From: Calditrichia bacterium
GTDB taxonomy: Bacteria; Calditrichota; Calditrichia; RBG-13-44-9; J075
DNA: 23,021 nucleotides
Assembly (NCBI GenBank): GCA_020635015.1
Contig: JACKAP010000022.1
Coordinates: 1-23,021, forward strand
Direction of reading: 5' to 3'
Shown: piece by piece, positions 22,798 through 23,021 of the stretch
How the letters are laid out: every line of letters begins with the position of its first letter
How positions within the stretch are numbered: the first letter of the stretch is position 1
The notes under the pieces: model-generated
Told to the model about the DNA's origin: nothing
The model's input: only the letters and a program-made list of their open reading frames with translations
Database searches by the model: none
Made by a program: the position numbers and the translations under genes

Positions 22798-23021
22798 ATG
22801 CGGCTGACAATCCCCAACCAGTTGACCATCTTGAGAATCCTGCTGACCCCCTGGTTTATCTATCTCATTCTGCAGCGGAATTCCACCGACCAGTTGGCCG
22901 CCTCGCTGATTTTCACCTTTGCCGCATTGACCGACTGGTACGACGGCTGGTATGCCCGGAAATTCGGAGTTATTACCCGGCTGGGACAGTTCATGGATCC
23001 GTTGGCCGACAAGATCCTGGT
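22798..23021 (+). CDS. pgsA: CDP-diacylglycerol-glycerol-3-phosphate 3-phosphatidyltransferase (partial)
   Basis: The first 74 codons are present; the gene runs off the right edge. The N-terminus MRLTIPNQLTILRILLTPWF is typical of PgsA. The complete CDP-alcohol phosphotransferase motif is visible: D46-x2-D49-G50-x2-A53-R54, then G63, D67 and D71. The enzyme makes phosphatidylglycerol phosphate in the inner membrane. GAAGG stands 4 nt before the ATG. It is the only plus-strand gene seen and marks the housekeeping boundary of the polysaccharide cluster. Confidence 0.93.
   Translation, partial: MRLTIPNQLTILRILLTPWFIYLILQRNSTDQLAASLIFTFAALTDWYDGWYARKFGVITRLGQFMDPLADKIL

Overview
The window carries one large exopolysaccharide/capsule (Wzx/Wzy-type) gene cluster: 17 genes, all on the minus strand. 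At the right edge lies the start of a divergent housekeeping gene, pgsA. A Wza-type outer-membrane exporter, a Wzc-type tyrosine autokinase and signal peptides point to a diderm (Gram-negative) bacterium, with an estimated G+C in the mid-to-upper 50s. I cannot name the lineage. The gene set resembles the polysaccharide loci linked to exosortase (XrtA/PEP-CTERM) systems: a deacetylase with the SFDIEDWF motif, a FemAB-like protein, an EpsH1-type glycosyltransferase, an O-antigen-ligase-like polymerase and a sigma-54 promoter. No exosortase is present inside the window.

Layout in the direction of transcription, from high to low coordinates. (1) 22440-20542: the initiating sugar-phosphate transferase and a polysaccharide deacetylase, behind a candidate sigma-70 promoter. 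(2) 20291-16131: a STAS-domain protein with a proline-rich linker and an unknown C-terminal domain, then Wza-like and Wzc-like proteins. This block has its own candidate promoter and ends in a strong GC-rich hairpin. (3) 15865-10201: a UDP-sugar epimerase, a FemAB-like aminoacyltransferase, a GT4 glycosyltransferase, and an MBOAT/SGNH O-acylation pair. These genes are tightly packed behind a good sigma-54 (-24/-12) promoter. (4) 9833-7540: two ATP-grasp ligases of different subtypes. (5) 7435-4713: a Wzy/O-antigen-ligase-like membrane protein and a second GT4 enzyme. (6) 4575-2821: an ATP-grasp enzyme fused to a complete low-molecular-weight protein tyrosine phosphatase, which is the expected antagonist of Wzc. 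(7) 2617-36: a Wzx-type flippase and an APH-fold kinase.

Proposed joint action (inference): a repeat unit is begun on undecaprenyl phosphate, extended by the GT4 enzymes, flipped by Wzx, polymerised by Wzy and exported through Wza. Wzc phosphorylation, reversed by the fused phosphatase, would set chain length. Deacetylation and O-acylation decorate the polymer. The most distinctive feature is the accumulation of three ATP-grasp ligases, a FemAB-like enzyme and an APH-fold kinase. This suggests the polymer, or a linked peptide, is decorated with amino acids or amides.

The three repeat-bearing gaps of the otherwise compact cluster contain inverted repeats whose arms are themselves built of 7-8-bp degenerate tandem repeats. 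The arms have different sequences at different loci but the same architecture, and one composite type occurs twice. This is the most unusual non-coding signal in the window.
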